A stretch of DNA of 64,000 bases from Paramarasmius palmivorus (GCA_037176845.1 JAYKXP010000035.1:310001-374000); one strand, 5' to 3'. Positions 1 to 13,012 are shown, numbered from the stretch's first letter. A program made the numbers and translations. The notes: generated by a model from the letters alone, not told the origin.

Positions 1-203
1 AGGTCCTCGCCGACTCCTCTGAGATATAATCTCGTTCCGCACACCTCATTACCGGCTCATCTCGCGTGGACTTGCGACAAAGATATCTATTCTATGTTCT
101 TTCTTTCCGATATCAGCGATTCCTCGAGCGCCGCCAGTCAAGAATCAAGAGTCTGTGACGGTCTTTATAATCACGACCCTTGAGGCGCATATTCCTCACA
201 AAT

Positions 204-1718
204 ATGACAGCCACAATCCCTGAGACACTTGGTCCCCGTCTCTCTGCCCAACGAACCATCGTCAGTCCTGTTTCTTCTTTGCTGGTGAGTCTCAAATAAT
301 CTCTCGCTATACTCATAGGTTGACGTCTTAGGTTATGTACTTTACCTATGGTGTGTCCCGCTTGACATACAGCAAGAGCAAAGCAAACATCTCTTAGGCA
401 TCTACGTCCTCCTTTTTGGAACATACCTCTATATGACGCGAGACCGGCAGCGAAGACCCGACGATGCCGCCGTTGCAAGCACGTTGTACTTAGTGTTGAC
501 AATAGTCCTTTTCGTATTGTCAACAGTTTTCGTCGTGGTGTTCACCATCGAGAACGTCGGTGGCACGATCAACATTTTCTACGCCGTCCAGACCGGGGAT
601 TATGAGCCCCTTGTAGAATATTTGCTGCAAGATGGCACGATTATATAGTAAGTTACACACGCCCACTCTTCCCTCCTTGTAAGTCATCTGAATTTGTTTC
701 ATAGTCCATTCGAACGACTGGTTCCTGTTCTTCTCAAGTACGTATGTCTTTTCATGGTGTGCCACTAAAACTAAAAACTAATACGGTGACAGCATCACGG
801 CAGAATGGATGCTTGTCCGTCTTTCTTTAGTCAATACCCGACCTACGACTAACACAAGATCCCATTCATTAAGATTCATCGTTGCTATATAATCTGGAGT
901 CGTAATAAATGGGTCGGTATACCCTTGACATTAGCTTCAATTATCATAAATAGTATTCCTCCCTCCATTGCCTTGATTATCCTAGCGTTGACAGCATCGT
1001 TCCTATAGCTGCTGGAATTGCTGGCTTCGTCATGCTCTTACTTAGTCTCAGGGTGGTGTCTGCAGATCTATTTTTTCAGGGACAGTTCGTCAATTTCGCG
1101 TATAGCATCTGTAGTGCTACAATCAACTCTATTTTGACACTTCTCACTGGTGAGCCTCTTTTTTTTTTTTTGACTTCCACCGCCTCATGTTGAATGTTCT
1201 GCCCAGCTGGTCGTATCTGGTGGACACATCGACAATTACGCATCTATGGTGTTTATTCGACTGATAGAGTCATTCAATCAGTGTGTAGGATTATGTGCGT
1301 CTCTGAGTCCACGGTAATGACTCCCGTCGTTGGACTGACAGGTTTGGTAATAGCCTCGAATCAGGGAGTCTATACCCGGCCTTTCAAATTGCCAATCTCA
1401 TCCAGGCCAACGCTTCAGACGGTGTAATCGCATTTGCGTGGCTCCCTGTTGTTATTTTGAGTGCTGTGATTACCCCTTGCCTCTCCTTAGTGTATTATAT
1501 GAACTGACCACCGTTTGAAATAGGGAATCGCGCCTACTCTCGTTATGGTTCGCGCCAAGCTTGGAAAAAACGTCGAGACTTTGCAGCAGGGTGTTTCGGA
1601 CATCAGATTCGGCGATCAACTCGAGCTCACAGCTACTGGAAATGATGTACAACCCGCCAATCTTGTGCTCGAAGTCGTAGTTGAAGCTCGGGAGGAGCCA
1701 AAGGCCGAGTCTGTGTAA
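204..1718 (+). CDS. Multi-pass membrane protein, array copy 1
   Basis: First of seven paralogues in this window. About ten short exons can be laid out: a start exon at 204-284 (MTATIPETLG...) with donor GTGAGT at 285, a tiny VMYF-like exon, a two-helix exon covering 433-648 (LVLTIVLFVLSTVFVVVF), an exon ending in PVLLK, ITAEWML, IHRCYIIW, a helix exon, AGRIWWTHRQL (about 1205-1290), SLESGSLYPAFQIANLI, and a last exon GIAPTLVMVRAKLG ending in a short polar tail (stop 1716-1718). I count six to seven hydrophobic segments and about 330 residues. The ESGxLY and GIAPTLIxVRxxLG signatures are those of a large membrane-protein family expanded in agaricomycetes whose function is, to my knowledge, unknown. 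No catalytic motif is visible. Exon borders are inferred by comparison with the other copies. Confidence 0.75.
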
Positions 1719-2112
1719 CAAGAATGGCGAGACATGACATTATCATCTATCTATCAAACATAGAGTGAACCGTACGATATTTATTGTTGTTTGCCTGCTA
1801 ATTTATTCCTCTGCCAGTGGTTGGCATAGATCGAATGACAAGACTCCCAAAGTGAATGCCAGAGTGCCCATGAATAATCTGCACAAACTTATGACTGTTA
1901 TATTATTTCTATACACAACATTGAGATACAAATACATCACATGCGAAACCAGAAGTGAATACTATACCAGTACAATTACATGTATCAAGAAAGCGCAAAA
2001 TGAATGGTATAAGAACAAGTCGTCCGTATGTCAAACCCATGTCCACACTCTAACCACCTCATTGTCAGCTATAGTTTAATATCAACATAAGAGAAAGGAC
2101 CTCCAAGGCGCC

Positions 2113-3300
2113 TTACGACCCTTCTCCTCCATCCCCCCCTCCAGATGTACCAGATGTCGCCACAGGTACATCATCAGTCTTTCGCTGTTGCTTCGCCCAT
2201 CGCAATCCACACGCATTACACAACGTTTTAGGCCCAAGAGGTCCCTTGCGCCACTCTGGCGAATCCGTCCTTCCACACGTAACACAAACGTACTGTTCAA
2301 CTCCGTGCGATTTTTTGGGCTTTACAAACGTTTATATCAGCATCTTTTTTGACTCAAGAGAATGACAGCCTTACTTTCTTCCTCTTTCCGCCGTCTTCCT
2401 CATCTTCGGCTGCACCACCGGCACTCCCAGCACCGACTCCGACAGAGCCGGTACCTGCGTCAAACGAACCTCTTCCTATGCCTGCACCGACACCACCCAT
2501 TCCCACTCCTTTACCCTTATCGAACGTGTCCATCCCTGTTGAGGTGTATATCCCAGAGGATGAACCATTCGAAGAGAGTATTGATGTGAGACCCATAGTC
2601 GAGGATGTAGCGCATTGGAGCTTGAGTGCACGGAGTTTTCGTTGAAGATGCTCGTGCTCAAGTTGGAGATCTAGAACCGTGTTCAGCCTAGAATTTGGTC
2701 GGTCAGCAGGGGAAATAGACTGAAATGGTAAGGCAAACCCACATCGCAGTGTTCCGACTGAGATACGGCTTGGCTAGTGCGAAGAAGAATGCTTCATTGC
2801 CTGCTCCTCCAACGCTACCCATACTTGAGGTATTGACGAATTTGGGGTACCCCTTAACCTCGAACAACACCTCCTTCACCGGCGAGTACGGAAATGTCAC
2901 TGCAGGTGTGTTACACCTCAACCTCACATAGGTTATCAGTTCACTTCTCCTCCTAATGCTATCATCAAAGCAAGCGCGGAAGTGGTTTTGGTCGTCCGCT
3001 GTAAAGCCGGTGGTTCTATCAACATTCCTCGCTTGTTTAACAAGAGAAGGTTAACATACAAGAGACTATATCCCCAAAATCATGATCGACTATATCGACT
3101 TCTCTCCAGCCCAAGAGTTCTGTTACAGCCCCGCCACAGTAGAGGATACGAAAAGAGGAAGAGAGGATGAAAAGGTTTGCGTCGGCGATTTCGGTTACCA
3201 AAAGGTCGGCCCAGCGTTTGCGTTTGGTGAATTCGAATGTACCGTTATTGGTCGATGGCGAAGACGATATGGGATGGGTTGATGTCGAGGGGGCGGACAT
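2113..3300 (-). CDS. wc-2: White collar 2-type GATA zinc finger / PAS protein
   Basis: Partner of the blue-light receptor WC-1; binds light-response promoter elements in the nucleus. Exon 1 starts at the first ATG after an in-frame stop (3300) and opens a PAS domain ([29 protein letters not shown]). Exon 2 continues it ([39 protein letters not shown]). A short leucine/charged helix follows ([18 protein letters not shown]), then a Gly/Ser-rich linker, a basic KRKK patch and one GATA finger with CVTC-x17-CNAC and the white-collar-type [19 protein letters not shown], ending in a Gly-rich tail with stop at 2113-2115. Splices used: GTATGT near 3061, GTGGGT near 2746, GTAAGG near 2368. Total is about 350 residues, normal for basidiomycete WC-2. 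No LOV cysteine motif is present, as expected for WC-2. Confidence 0.93.
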
Positions 3301-3634
3301 GCTCAGAGAGCGAGGTCCTGACCGCAGTGGAGGTGGTGGTTCGAGGCGAAGAAGACACCGCTACCGGCAGGCTCAAGTCTTCTTGTCAGTCAACTGACTT
3401 TTTTTCCTCCGGTTCGAGCGCATGCGGCGTCTGCATGTCTTGGATACATATTGTAACCGTCAGAGATACGCTTGTGGTGTATGTTATATCATAAATAAAG
3501 TGATATTATTCCACTCTATGAACAGAACATGCTGACAGTGAGACGAGACCAAGCGGGTACGCGTTTGCCACCGGTAATATACACGTCCAATTCAGCCGGA
3601 GGCGTATCTGGGGTCTAGACCGTTCGTTCAACGC

Positions 3635-4843
3635 TCAGCGCTCCGAGTCAGCCGCAGCCTTGACCTCTGCAATCCTTCCTTCCAATAACTTCAACACTGT
3701 ATCCATACCTTTCAGGACTCCCTCGTCAGGACCTTCTCCAAGTTTGATCCGTGTGTGCGCGAAATCAATCAATTTCACGACGTATGGCGGTCCAGGTTTC
3801 TTCTTATCCTCATCTTCGTCCTCGTCTTCTTCCTCTTCGTCGTCCGCGGGATCATCCGACTCCAGCCATTTAACACCTTCTTCTGCTTTCTCCCAATCTG
3901 CTTCGTAGATTACCAGCAAACTCCCTCCAACCATGCGCATCTCAATAGCAGCAAAGGCCTCGCGGATTTCGGCAATGTCTGCTTTAATGTTTTCTAGGAT
4001 GGGCAATAAGAGTTTTGCAGGGAGGCCTGATGGACTGCTTTCATTGGCGATTGGGAAGAACTTTGCGATACCGTCAGGTAAGTCACTGGGTTTTATGGAT
4101 TTGCCGTAGGATTTCGGGGTGTTGACAGGTTGGTTTGTCTTGTTATCGTATACCTGTTCATTTTGTCGTTGATCAGGCATATGCAGAGGACATGGAAGAT
4201 ATAGAACGAACCTGGAATCCAGTCAATCTGATCCCTGTCTCTAAACTCGTAGTATCTTTCGCTGTCTTTAGCATCCTCTCGACCTTATCCGGCGAAGCAC
4301 TTTCATCATAAAGCACTGTTCCTAGTTTGATATCCATTATATTCGGTTTTGTGAATGGATGGGATAGATTCTCCAGAACCAAGCTCTGTAAATACGCCAC
4401 ACAATATCAGACTTCGCTTTACGTATAAAACGTGAAATGAACTCATCTTTCCCTTTCCCATCTTGCCCTTCAACAGGTTTAACACCTTGACCGGACTCAT
4501 CAACCTCGCCTTCCAGTCTCAACGTTCCAAAGAACTTGGGTATAAATGGCCTTAGAGCCGCGAAGCTTTCATCTACGAATACCAGATTATTAGTTAGCAT
4601 CGACCTTGTTCTCCTCCAGATCAACAATACGGGCATAACCGCCCATTCCGAACGCAAAATTACGAGGAAGAAACTCTCACCTTGTGTAAGAGATTGATAG
4701 AATGAGTGTTCGAGCGGTAAAGCAGGCTTGATGATGAGAGATCCGTCTTCTGTCGTTTGGACGCCTGCATGGCCACCAACTTGGGAAGATAGAGGAATAG
4801 TTCCAGTTCCATTTCCCGAAGGCGTGGGCGTAGAGTCTGTCAT
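3635..4843 (-). CDS. Inositol polyphosphate multikinase (IPK2/Arg82 type)
   Basis: Phosphorylates inositol trisphosphate to higher inositol phosphates. Start MTDSTPTPSGNGTGTIPLSS at 4843; the Q-x-GGHAG element follows, then PFIPKFFGTLRLEGEV, ENLSHPFTKPNIMDIKLGT (the PxxxDxKxG signature of the IPK family), LTGFQVYDN, YGKSIKPSDLPDGI, SLLVIYE and VVKLIDFAHT (the catalytic SLL and IDF elements). A run of acidic residues (DEEEEDEDEDEDKKK) is inserted before the IDF motif; such acidic loops are known in yeast Arg82. Stop at 3635-3637. The joint between the GKGKD exon and LVLENL needs a GTTCAT donor (about 4449) and an AG acceptor 59 nt on; the protein reads through cleanly with it. Shares a head-to-unknown spacer with the 4.9-6.3 kb gap. 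Confidence 0.9.
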
Positions 4844-6325
4844 ATTGGTAGTGAAGGCGAAGGTAGAATAAGAGATGGGCAGTGCGAATCGCGATCGGAC
4901 ATCGCGGATATCACACCGCTCACCGCGCCGATGATGCCGACGCGTTTTCTTCCACTACTACAACATTGAACTCGACCGCAGCACATGCGTTACGGTCGTC
5001 CCTCTACCTTCCGTACAATCTGATGAAACTTTCATGTGGGAGATCTGGCTGGAGTCACTTGGTGTTGGGATAGGACATTTAGGTTGAAAGCTGAAGCGCT
5101 GAACGTCGAGCGTGAGTCTACACTTGGTCTCAGATATCGTTGAAGACTTACCCTCAATTTTCAGCTATATATCAATACCTAATAGCTGAAGTCTTTGATC
5201 TCTCTGAAAGCGCTTCCAATGGGCTTCGTTTCCCTGATCCTCTTCCGAGTTCCGGGTCGAAATACAGCCTGTCTCGGCGAAACAGGAAGCACCAAGCCCA
5301 CATTCCACAACACTCGACGTCTATGAAGATGTTACAGAGTATCAGTCGGTATCACCTTGTCCTCTTTTGTCTAGAGAAGCTCACAAGTAAAGACAACTAC
5401 CCGTGAGCTTGACCAATCACCACCTCATATTCAAGCAAGTCTCTAATGCCAATATCCAAGAGATCAATAAGCTCAAGCTTTGGAAGGCGAGGCCTGATCT
5501 TCGAGTAATGTTCTCCGCTTACCCAGTTCAAGTGATAGAGCATGTACTAACGCTCCACGATAATGAATCAAGTCATCAGCCCGTAGCGATTGTTCCTACT
5601 TACTGCAGTGGAGCCGTCAGATCGAATTGAAAGCTCCGTATGCTCCGTGCTTACACGTTAGCCGTGATCTCCTAAGTATAATTAAATCCAGCTCCCAAGA
5701 ATGGTCAAAGTGTGATTCTCAGGCACGCCGAAGCTTCAGATGCTACGGCTGGCGCCCTTAGTCGCAGAGACAACTCTCCTATACGGACGTCGAAAACGCA
5801 GATACCACTACTTTTGTAAGTCCCTTGCACGTTCTTTACCTACATAGACTGATAATATGTATAGTCATGTCTCGTTCAAAAACGCGCTTTCATTACTTCA
5901 TCTACTACAGAAGTTACCTTTGACGTGCGAGCCTTGGATTTAGAGTCGCTGATGCATCACCTCGTGCAATCTCGACACTCGCGGTGTCGCTCTAGGTACT
6001 GTATCAAGCAGTGATTTCCCGTGTTTCATGAATGTTTCTGACTACATGCCGAAGCAGAAAATAGCTTCAAAACAGATGGCGTTACATCCACCAGCTTTTC
6101 CACTGCGATACCATCTGGTCAACCGTGTTTTCAGGTTCCAACCATCACATCAACTCCAAGATTTACGCGTGAGCTCTTCAGTTTTGTTGATGATCAATCT
6201 ATTCAGTAAATTCTTTTTTGTGCCACCAGAGAGCCCAAAGTGCAATAGGTTCTCATCCCCATCCCTCGTATCGGGACGCTATGCAGCTATATAAGTAGGG
6301 ATGCAACTGCATCTTAGACACAACC
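4844..6325. other. Gene-poor spacer with weak coding-like stretches
   Basis: No gene could be assembled. A forward 75-codon open frame at 5403-5630 and a short stretch around 5703-5816 (contains ILRHAEAS) look mildly protein-like, but they lie in different frames without joinable exons. A decayed gene is possible. The last 40 bases hold the TATA-like sequence of the following gene. Confidence 0.35.
6288..6295 (+). promoter_or_regulatory. TATA-like box of array copy 2
   Basis: TATATAAG followed by TAGGG lies 30 bases before the ATG at 6326. The paralogue at 10333 has a similar arrangement (TATAACAGTAGGG about 10297-10309), which suggests a shared core promoter. Confidence 0.4.
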
Positions 6326-7828
6326 ATGTCGTCCATAATTCCCCAGGAGCTCGAACCCCTACTCTCAGTCCAAACTGTTATTATCTATCCTATGTCCACC
6401 TTTCCTGTGAGCTGTTACCAATCTCCTCTTATTTTTCTCGACCAACATTTCGTATTCAGGTTATGTATTTTGTCTATGGTGTGTCCCGGTCCATGTTCAA
6501 CAGGCAGAACCGAGCTCACACGGTACGATACGACCATTAGGCATCTACGTCCTCTTATTTGGCATGTACCTTTACATGGTGCTAAATCGCGAGCAAAAGC
6601 TCAGTGGTGCCGCCACGACGAACAAGCTCTATTTGGGGCTCACAGCAACGCTCTTCATCTTGGCCACAATCTTCGTTGTGATTTATACGATCGACCTTAC
6701 CAGCTACTCTATCCTTGCCTTCGACGGAGTTAAAACCGGAGACCTTCAACCATTTGTCCAATTCTATACACTCGATGGTGTCAAGGGACCGCAAGCCATT
6801 TAGTGGGACAAACCCATAATTCTTTGTATCAGCATCTGACATGGCATACTTATCCAGCTCATTGGAATACTTGATTCCTGTTCTTCTCAAGTACGTGTAA
6901 GCCCTTCTGACTACCCAGGCAGAAAAGCTAACACAAAGACAGCATCACAGCGGAATGGATGCTTGTTCGTGGCATTTCACCCGATGTCATTCCAAGGCTA
7001 AACGAGATCGTTATGCAGATTCATCGTTGCTACACAATATGGGGTTCTGACAAACGAATCGGTGTGCCTTTGATAGCAACTTCAGTTATCATAAACGGTT
7101 TGTCTTCTATCATTCTTCCATCCGAACCCTGTCATAACACAAACGAATTTTAGCCACGGGTCTCGTCAGCGCCATCATAGTGTTCATTGGTTTTGCTGAA
7201 TTAAAGGGACTATTTAACCAAGCCCAAACGGCCACTGTCGTGTATAGTATCGGTAGCACTGCCATGAACGCTATCCTCACTCTTCTTACTGGTGCGTCTT
7301 CCTTTTCCACCCATTCTCTATGTACTTATGCTACACCTATACACGCCACAGCCGGACGTATTTGGTGGGTCCACCGACAGGTTCGTGCCCATGGCATTCA
7401 TACAAGGGATAGGGCGATTCAGTCGGTCTGTCGAATTATGTGCGTCTTTATAGCTACGAAGACTTCAGATATTCACTGTTGCATCAGCCTCGAATCAGGG
7501 GTTTTCTACCCACTATTCCAGATCGCCTCTCTCATCACGCTTAACACGTCAAGTACAACTTTATTTGATTTGTACCCAATTGCCACCATGAGCGCCGTAA
7601 CTATCGTCTTCCTTTACTCCCGCTGGTGGTACTGACTTGCGTTTTTGACAGGGAATTGCACCTACCCTCATCATGGTACGCGCCAAGCTTGGAAAGAATG
7701 TCGAGAGTTTGCAAACGGGAGAAGTGGCAATATCGGATATTAGGTTCGACGATAGTCGACCCGGGCCTGTGATCACTGGTCGGCAGGCACAGACTATCAG
7801 TGTCGGGCCTGGCACAGTCGAGCCTTGA
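6326..7828 (+). CDS. Multi-pass membrane protein, array copy 2
   Basis: Same exon order as copy 1. Exon 1 is 6326-6406 (MSSIIPQELEPLL...) followed by a GTGAGC donor; then VMYFVYG, GIYVLLFGMYLYMVLNREQK with LGLTATLFILATIFVVIYTI, SITAEWML with a GTTCGT donor, IHRCYTIWGSDKRIGVPLI, a helix exon ending LTLLTG, AGRIWWVHRQVRAHGIHTRD, SLESGVFYPLFQIASLI, and GIAPTLIMVRAKLGKNVESLQTG followed by SDIRFDD. The stop is TGA at 7826-7828 after a short Gly/Pro-rich tail. All splice sites needed for an intact protein are present, so this copy looks functional. Subcellular site is a membrane; substrate or ligand unknown. Confidence 0.78.
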
Positions 7829-10332
7829 AAGCTTGACAGCTTGAGAGAGGTGATTCATTACACGAAATAATACATGAAGTGGTTGCAGGACGGGTTTGTC
7901 CACAGTGATTGTGAACTAGGTGAGGTACCAGATGAGCTACTTTCAAATGACCATTGGCTTCTGCGGCATCATTATCCACTACCGAAACTAGCTCGACTTT
8001 GAACCTGAGTGAGTCGTTTTCACATTAAGGTGCTGAAACGGGGTTCTTGAATGATCATTGGGTTTTCGTCGCAACATCCGTTAGCCAACGCTGAAATTCA
8101 CCAAGTCTTGCGAATCCCCAGCTTCACCCTATCGACGCAACACTTGTGGATCCGAAGAATACTATTAGAATCCACCGCTGAAATCGTGGTAACGTGGGGA
8201 TTGGGGTGTCTTCTCCGGGTTCGATAGGCGACAAAATTGACGTGAGGCATTGAACAGACTGTGTCAACGATAAGTGTCTTAATAAGCCTGAGTGAGAGGG
8301 GTGCTTACTCCCTTCTGAATCGGGAACGTCATGACCACGCCCTTCCTCAATCTCGTATTGCGCTTCTCAGTTCAGAGTCAGTAGCCTGAGGAGCCTGAGT
8401 GAGTCGTTTGGCTCGTGTAAGGGTGTCACTATATGAAACGCACCATTTCAACACCGAGAGCCAAAAAATGCTCGATTTAAACTTCCGTGGGCCTAGTATG
8501 TCGTCGCGTACACAACGGAGTCTCTAAGCTGTCTCGCAAAATCTCGATCCTCGCGCCGGATATGGCCGGCTCTATTATTCTAAGACAGCCAAAATTCGAT
8601 GTATATTCTCGTTGTCGTATCTCGTGTGGAGTGGAGACGGACAGCGTTTTGGCAATAGATCCAGTTCGAGAACAACGTTGATGGTGGCCTCGCCGAGTGG
8701 GACCGGTAACTTTTCTGTGTTGATAGCAGGACTCGGAGTTGGTTGCAACCTGGACGGGTGCTGAAAAAGGAATGAAAAACGGCGAAAATGGTAAGGAGGC
8801 TGATAAAATAGGACATACGATGTTTTTCGATTTCCCTTGCTCCTACCGTTACCCTAAGAACTAGCTGGTTTTGCGTTTGGAGAAAATGAACGTCACAGAA
8901 ACAGTCGAAGGGAATAAGCGCCCATGATGATAAAGCGGCTTTCTACTGGCTTTCTCCCCGACCACCGTCACAACGTTCTGAATGCACTCACAATATCCAA
9001 CAACAACGCCCCAGCGTGCTCCGATGAGAGTACAAGTTGAAGCCACACCCCACTAATAGCTCTTGTCCGATAGTTCACTCTGTCTGTCACCGAAGGTGGG
9101 ATCCAAGTGGGGGAGTACGGAATTGGTACCGGGGCGGCTCTGAAGCAAGTCTTTGAACGATTTAGAATGTGAAAAGGGTTCTTGGTGGGCATTGTTTCCC
9201 AGCTACGTCTTATGCATAATTTGACATTTCTAAGGCTCGTGAAACAGGAATCATGAGGTCATTGCTAGCGAGAACGTAGCACGTACAGCCCCCATACCGT
9301 CCCCCAGGCCCAAAAGTGGACGTGTCCTTCACATTCTCAACACCCCCATGCCCGTACTTTAGCGTCCACTCGATGACAATGCATACGCTCAAGTTCATTT
9401 TGCGCGTCTTCGCCCAAGGGCTGAGGGCTCAATCACGTATCCTCAACATTTTCACCCGTCCACTGTTTCTTTGAAATCCTCAAAACAGTTTATAATCCAG
9501 CCCTATCACCGCTTGCCGAGTCCGGACCATAATTTCAGTTGCACGAACGGGTTGCTCCGTGCTTGGGACACCTTCGTGTCTATATCTTCAAAGGTAAACC
9601 TTTTTATCATTCCGATATTCCTGTTGACCAAGTGCCTCGAATTCATAAGACAAAACGCCAAATATCGCAGTTCGTCAGAGGAATCACACGACGCTCGAGG
9701 TTTCATTTTTCCACAAGCCGAGTTGGGAGCTCGTTGCCTTTGATTATACCTACGTCGCGCACACAGCGCACCTATATTTGGCAAGCCTTATACAGCATCA
9801 AAGCGATCCTATGGTATGATGGACGTGATAATCGGCTCCTCTTCCTCCATGAGAGAGGGCTACGGCGGTTGTTCATCCGAATCAAACTGATCGCCTCAAT
9901 GAAGATGATATGTAGGATGGTATGCTGGATCCCAATTTCGGGATCTGCGCTAATATCTTTCTCAGGGGTACTGAAATTGCAATCGCTGGATCTCAAATAA
10001 GCCTGTCAATTAGGTCTGCTGTTCATTTGGTTCGCCGCTATACTGTGTAAACTGACTTCTAACGCAACAGCTATAGTCATCTTGGTAAAAATGTACTGCA
10101 ATCGTCTGCGATATTAACGCAATGTAACCATCAACTGCTCCACGCGACCTTACATTGATCAACTTCCCAGTCATCATATTGACCACATAGATGTGCGTGT
10201 TTCACAACCCTATTTGATCATTGGTTCTGATGCATGTTGCGAAAGATTCCTGAAGTGCGATGCGGCTGTTGATTCCCAACACCACAAAGACTATAACAGT
10301 AGGGCTGCGAGTAGCATTCCTTCGTAGCAACC
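7829..10332. other. 2.5-kb spacer without recognised gene; short dispersed repeats
   Basis: I see no gene. The 14-mer CCTGAGTGAGTCGT occurs at about 8004 and again at about 8396, with a shorter relative (GCCTGAGTGAG) near 8288. Forward and reverse open frames at 9471-10000 have no recognisable protein motif and no partner exons. Confidence 0.4.
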
Positions 10333-11840
10333 ATGGACTCGCCAATCCCCGAAGAGCTTGCGCCGTATCTCACTGTTGAGAAGACCATCATCTTGCCTAT
10401 ATCCTCTTTATCGGTATGTTCCCAGCAATATTCGCGTCGTTACTAGACTGAAATGCCATGTCTAGGCCATGTACTTCGTCTACGGTTTGTCCCAGTCCGC
10501 GTTCAACAAAGAGGTCGAATTGATTCCGTCGCTGAATAGGCATCTACGTCCTTCTCTTTGGAACATATCTCTACATGATGCGAAAGCGCGAGAAGGGGGC
10601 GAACCAGCTATATCTATGGTTAACAGTAGCGCTCTTCGTGCTGACCACGATATTCGTCGTGTTCTATACCATCCAATCTGTCAATCTGTCCATCATCTTG
10701 TTCGATACTGTCAAGGACGGAGACTATGTATCCCTTGCCAGATACCTCTTGGGCGGTGACCCAGCTGTTCAGTAAGATTTTCTTCCTTGATCCTTCCCTC
10801 CAGGTTGCTCATGTCAGTTATTCAGTGCTATCCGGTTGCTGACTCCAGTTTTCATCAAGTATGTGTGCCTCCACCTGATTCAATCAAGAAAACTGACACA
10901 GTTACAGTATAACGGCAGAATGGATGCTTGTTCGTGCTGCTTCTACATATCTACGTATACGTCAAACCTAACAAACATCCCCGGTTACTGCAGATCCATC
11001 GCTGTTATACTATGTGGAATTTCGACAGACGCATTGGCGTGCCGTTGGTAGTAACCTGTGTGGCCATAAACGGTACACATTCTTTGTTTCTCTTTATCGA
11101 TCCCTTCTTATTCACACTGTGATCTATAGTCATAGGTTTCGTTGACACTATCATGCTAAGCGTAAACGACAGCAAGCATTCGGACCAGCTACTCGCTCAA
11201 GCAAACACTATCGATTTTGCGTATAGCGTCAGTAGCGCGATCATCAATGCTATCTTGACGCTTCTCACCGGTATGGCTTACTAGTCCTTTGCCCTTCCGC
11301 TCTGTGTAACTTTTGCTTTGTATAGCTGCGAGAATCTGGCGGATGCACCAGGAAGCTTCCGCTCAGACGAGCGATAACTTCGTACAGATCGTCTCTCGGA
11401 TATTGTGCGTGCTTCACCTAGCATTCGAACTTGCTATCATTTACCATTTCCTCTGTTGTACAGCTTTGAATCTGGAGTCATCTACCCGATCTTCCAAATT
11501 GCCAACCTCATCGACGTCCACAGCGTAAAGGTGACTGCAACTCCGTTCGATGTATTTCCGCTTGCCGTTTTGAGCGCTGTGAGTACCTCCTCCAATATTC
11601 TTAGCAATACACTCTCACAGTGCTTGGAAACAGGGTGTCGCACCTACCCTCATCATGGTTCGCGCTAGACTTGGTAAGAATGTCGATAGCTTGCAGACTG
11701 GTCAAGCCGTATCGGACATTCGGTTCGGCGAAAGTAGACCTGGTCCTACGACTACCGTCACGCAGGTGCAATCCCACAATATCGCGTTGACGGATGCAAT
11801 AGTGGAGCCTTCCGGGGGCGAGGGAAAGATGACGGTGTGA
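10333..11840 (+). CDS. Multi-pass membrane protein, array copy 3
   Basis: Intact-looking paralogue. Exon 1 starts MDSPIPEELAPYL (10333) and ends before a GTATGT donor; AMYFVYG follows, then GIYVLLFGTYLYMMRKREK with LWLTVALFVLTTIFVVFYTI, SITAEWML, IHRCYTMWNFDRRIGVPLV, a helix exon ending ILTLLTG, AARIWRMHQEASAQTSDN, ESGVIYPIFQIANLID and GVAPTLIMVRARLGKNVDSLQTG, then SDIRFGES and a tail ending GKMTV. The AARIWRMHQEA segment departs from the GRIWWIHRQVR consensus of the other copies, losing both tryptophan-flanking arginine contexts; this is the most diverged cytosolic loop in the set. Stop 11838-11840. Confidence 0.77.
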
Positions 11841-12182
11841 AGTCCCTTTGATCAGTAGAGAAGGATGAGTCGCAGCTCATAGATATTACACGCTACAACT
11901 TTTGATTCAGAGCTATTATTCTATGTAATTTATTCCAGAGCCATTTGAAGTACTTGTGAATTCGCGCTGGCAAGCGGGCGCTTGTCGGGCGCCTATTGTT
12001 CTGCTCCTCGAACCTCTGCTTCCGACTCGCTTCCGGCTTTTGCATTCCACAGCTCGATGATGTCCTAAATGATCTCTACAATGAAACCTCTTGTTATGGG
12101 AGACTTATTCTTGTTAAAGGGTGCTATTTGAGCTAGTAATAGATAAATAATACGTTAAATAATGCTAATTCGGGGCTACAAG
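11841..12182. other. Spacer between array copy 3 and secreted-protein gene
   Basis: AT-rich 340 bases between convergent genes. Nothing recognisable beyond probable 3' untranslated sequence. Confidence 0.4.
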
Positions 12183-12932
12183 TTAGATATCTTCGTCGCA
12201 TCCTACTATCCTTTGGTCATAGGTGACCTGGTCCGTCGGCTGGATGCTTCCTACACCGTTGGCGTACCAAATATAGTGATAGTCATTCTTTCCAGGCTCC
12301 CCAGAAGGGTCTCCGTAGTTGAGGCGTATACGCCCGAGAAATCTTTTATGCGTGACCTTTGCAATGAGGGCGGCCTAGGAACAGAGAAGAAGCATTCAGA
12401 AAGGTTTTAGAGGCTAAAAAAAAGTACGCAGAGACGCGTCGTACCTTCTTTCCAGGCTGAATAGTGATATCAATGTTCTGGCGGAACGTCTTTGCTTCAG
12501 TGTTGCTCCATGTATCCGAGTTCTCAAATGATACACCAATCGGAAGCTCTTCGCCTCCGTCAGCCGAAAAGCCTTCGCTGACGCCATATTTCCAGGTCTG
12601 TGACACGGAGGTATCACCCCCAATCGTGGTCTTCAAGTCGGTTGTGCCGCCTTTGCAGTTATCGACGGGGCTACCAACGATATGGGGGAATTTGAACGTC
12701 TGCTTCCTGGGATTGCATTTCAAATGTGCAGGCATCTGCATCGCCAGTAGCATGCCCTATATAGCCGTGGTTAGCGGCACTCGAGCCACAGAGAGATATA
12801 GAGCTTACCTGGACAATGATCCAAGTTTGCGGGATCAGGCCTATCGACATTCTTGCGGGCCTCAAGTGTGGATGGTGCTGCAGATGCGAGGGTTAAAGCA
12901 GCAGCGAGTGCGACAAAGGAAGTGCAGCGCAT
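12183..12932 (-). pseudogene. Small secreted protein, inverted paralogue with apparent frame break
   Basis: Mirror-image paralogue of the gene at 14220. It starts MRCTSFVALAAALTLASAAP (12932), a clear signal peptide, followed by STLEARKNVDRPDP and NLDHCPG, then GDADACTFE after an intron with donor GTAAGC. The downstream body (SPVDNC, TTIGGDTSVSQTWKYGVSEGF, SFENSDTWSNTEAKTFRQ, NIDITIQPGKK) is conserved but lies in another frame; the switch occurs near 12700-12722 at the place where the paralogue has its first intron. The last exon reads GRIRLNYGDPSGEPGKNDYHY and stops at 12183-12185. Alternating Ser/Thr-rich strands resemble beta-sheet secreted fungal proteins, but I do not recognise the family. 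Whether the break is real or a base error cannot be told here. Confidence 0.6.
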
Positions 12933-13012
12933 GGTGTATTGAGAAGAGAGGTGTTTGGTGAGACTGAAGTTGTGAGGGCTCTGGTGAAGTATATCCCGAT
13001 TCTAACGACAGC

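Noticed and set aside
2349..2661. Overlapping forward open frames over the wc-2 linker
   Set aside because: They mirror the Gly/Ser-rich reverse-strand exon; the reverse reading has the conserved PAS and GATA exons on both sides.
4385..4460. Frame change in the inositol polyphosphate multikinase
   Set aside because: A 59-base intron with GTTCAT donor and AG acceptor resolves it; similar GTTC-type donors are used elsewhere in the window.
5703..5820. ILRHAEAS resembling the start of a histidine phosphatase
   Set aside because: The motif is isolated; no upstream start, no second catalytic histidine and no joinable exons were found.
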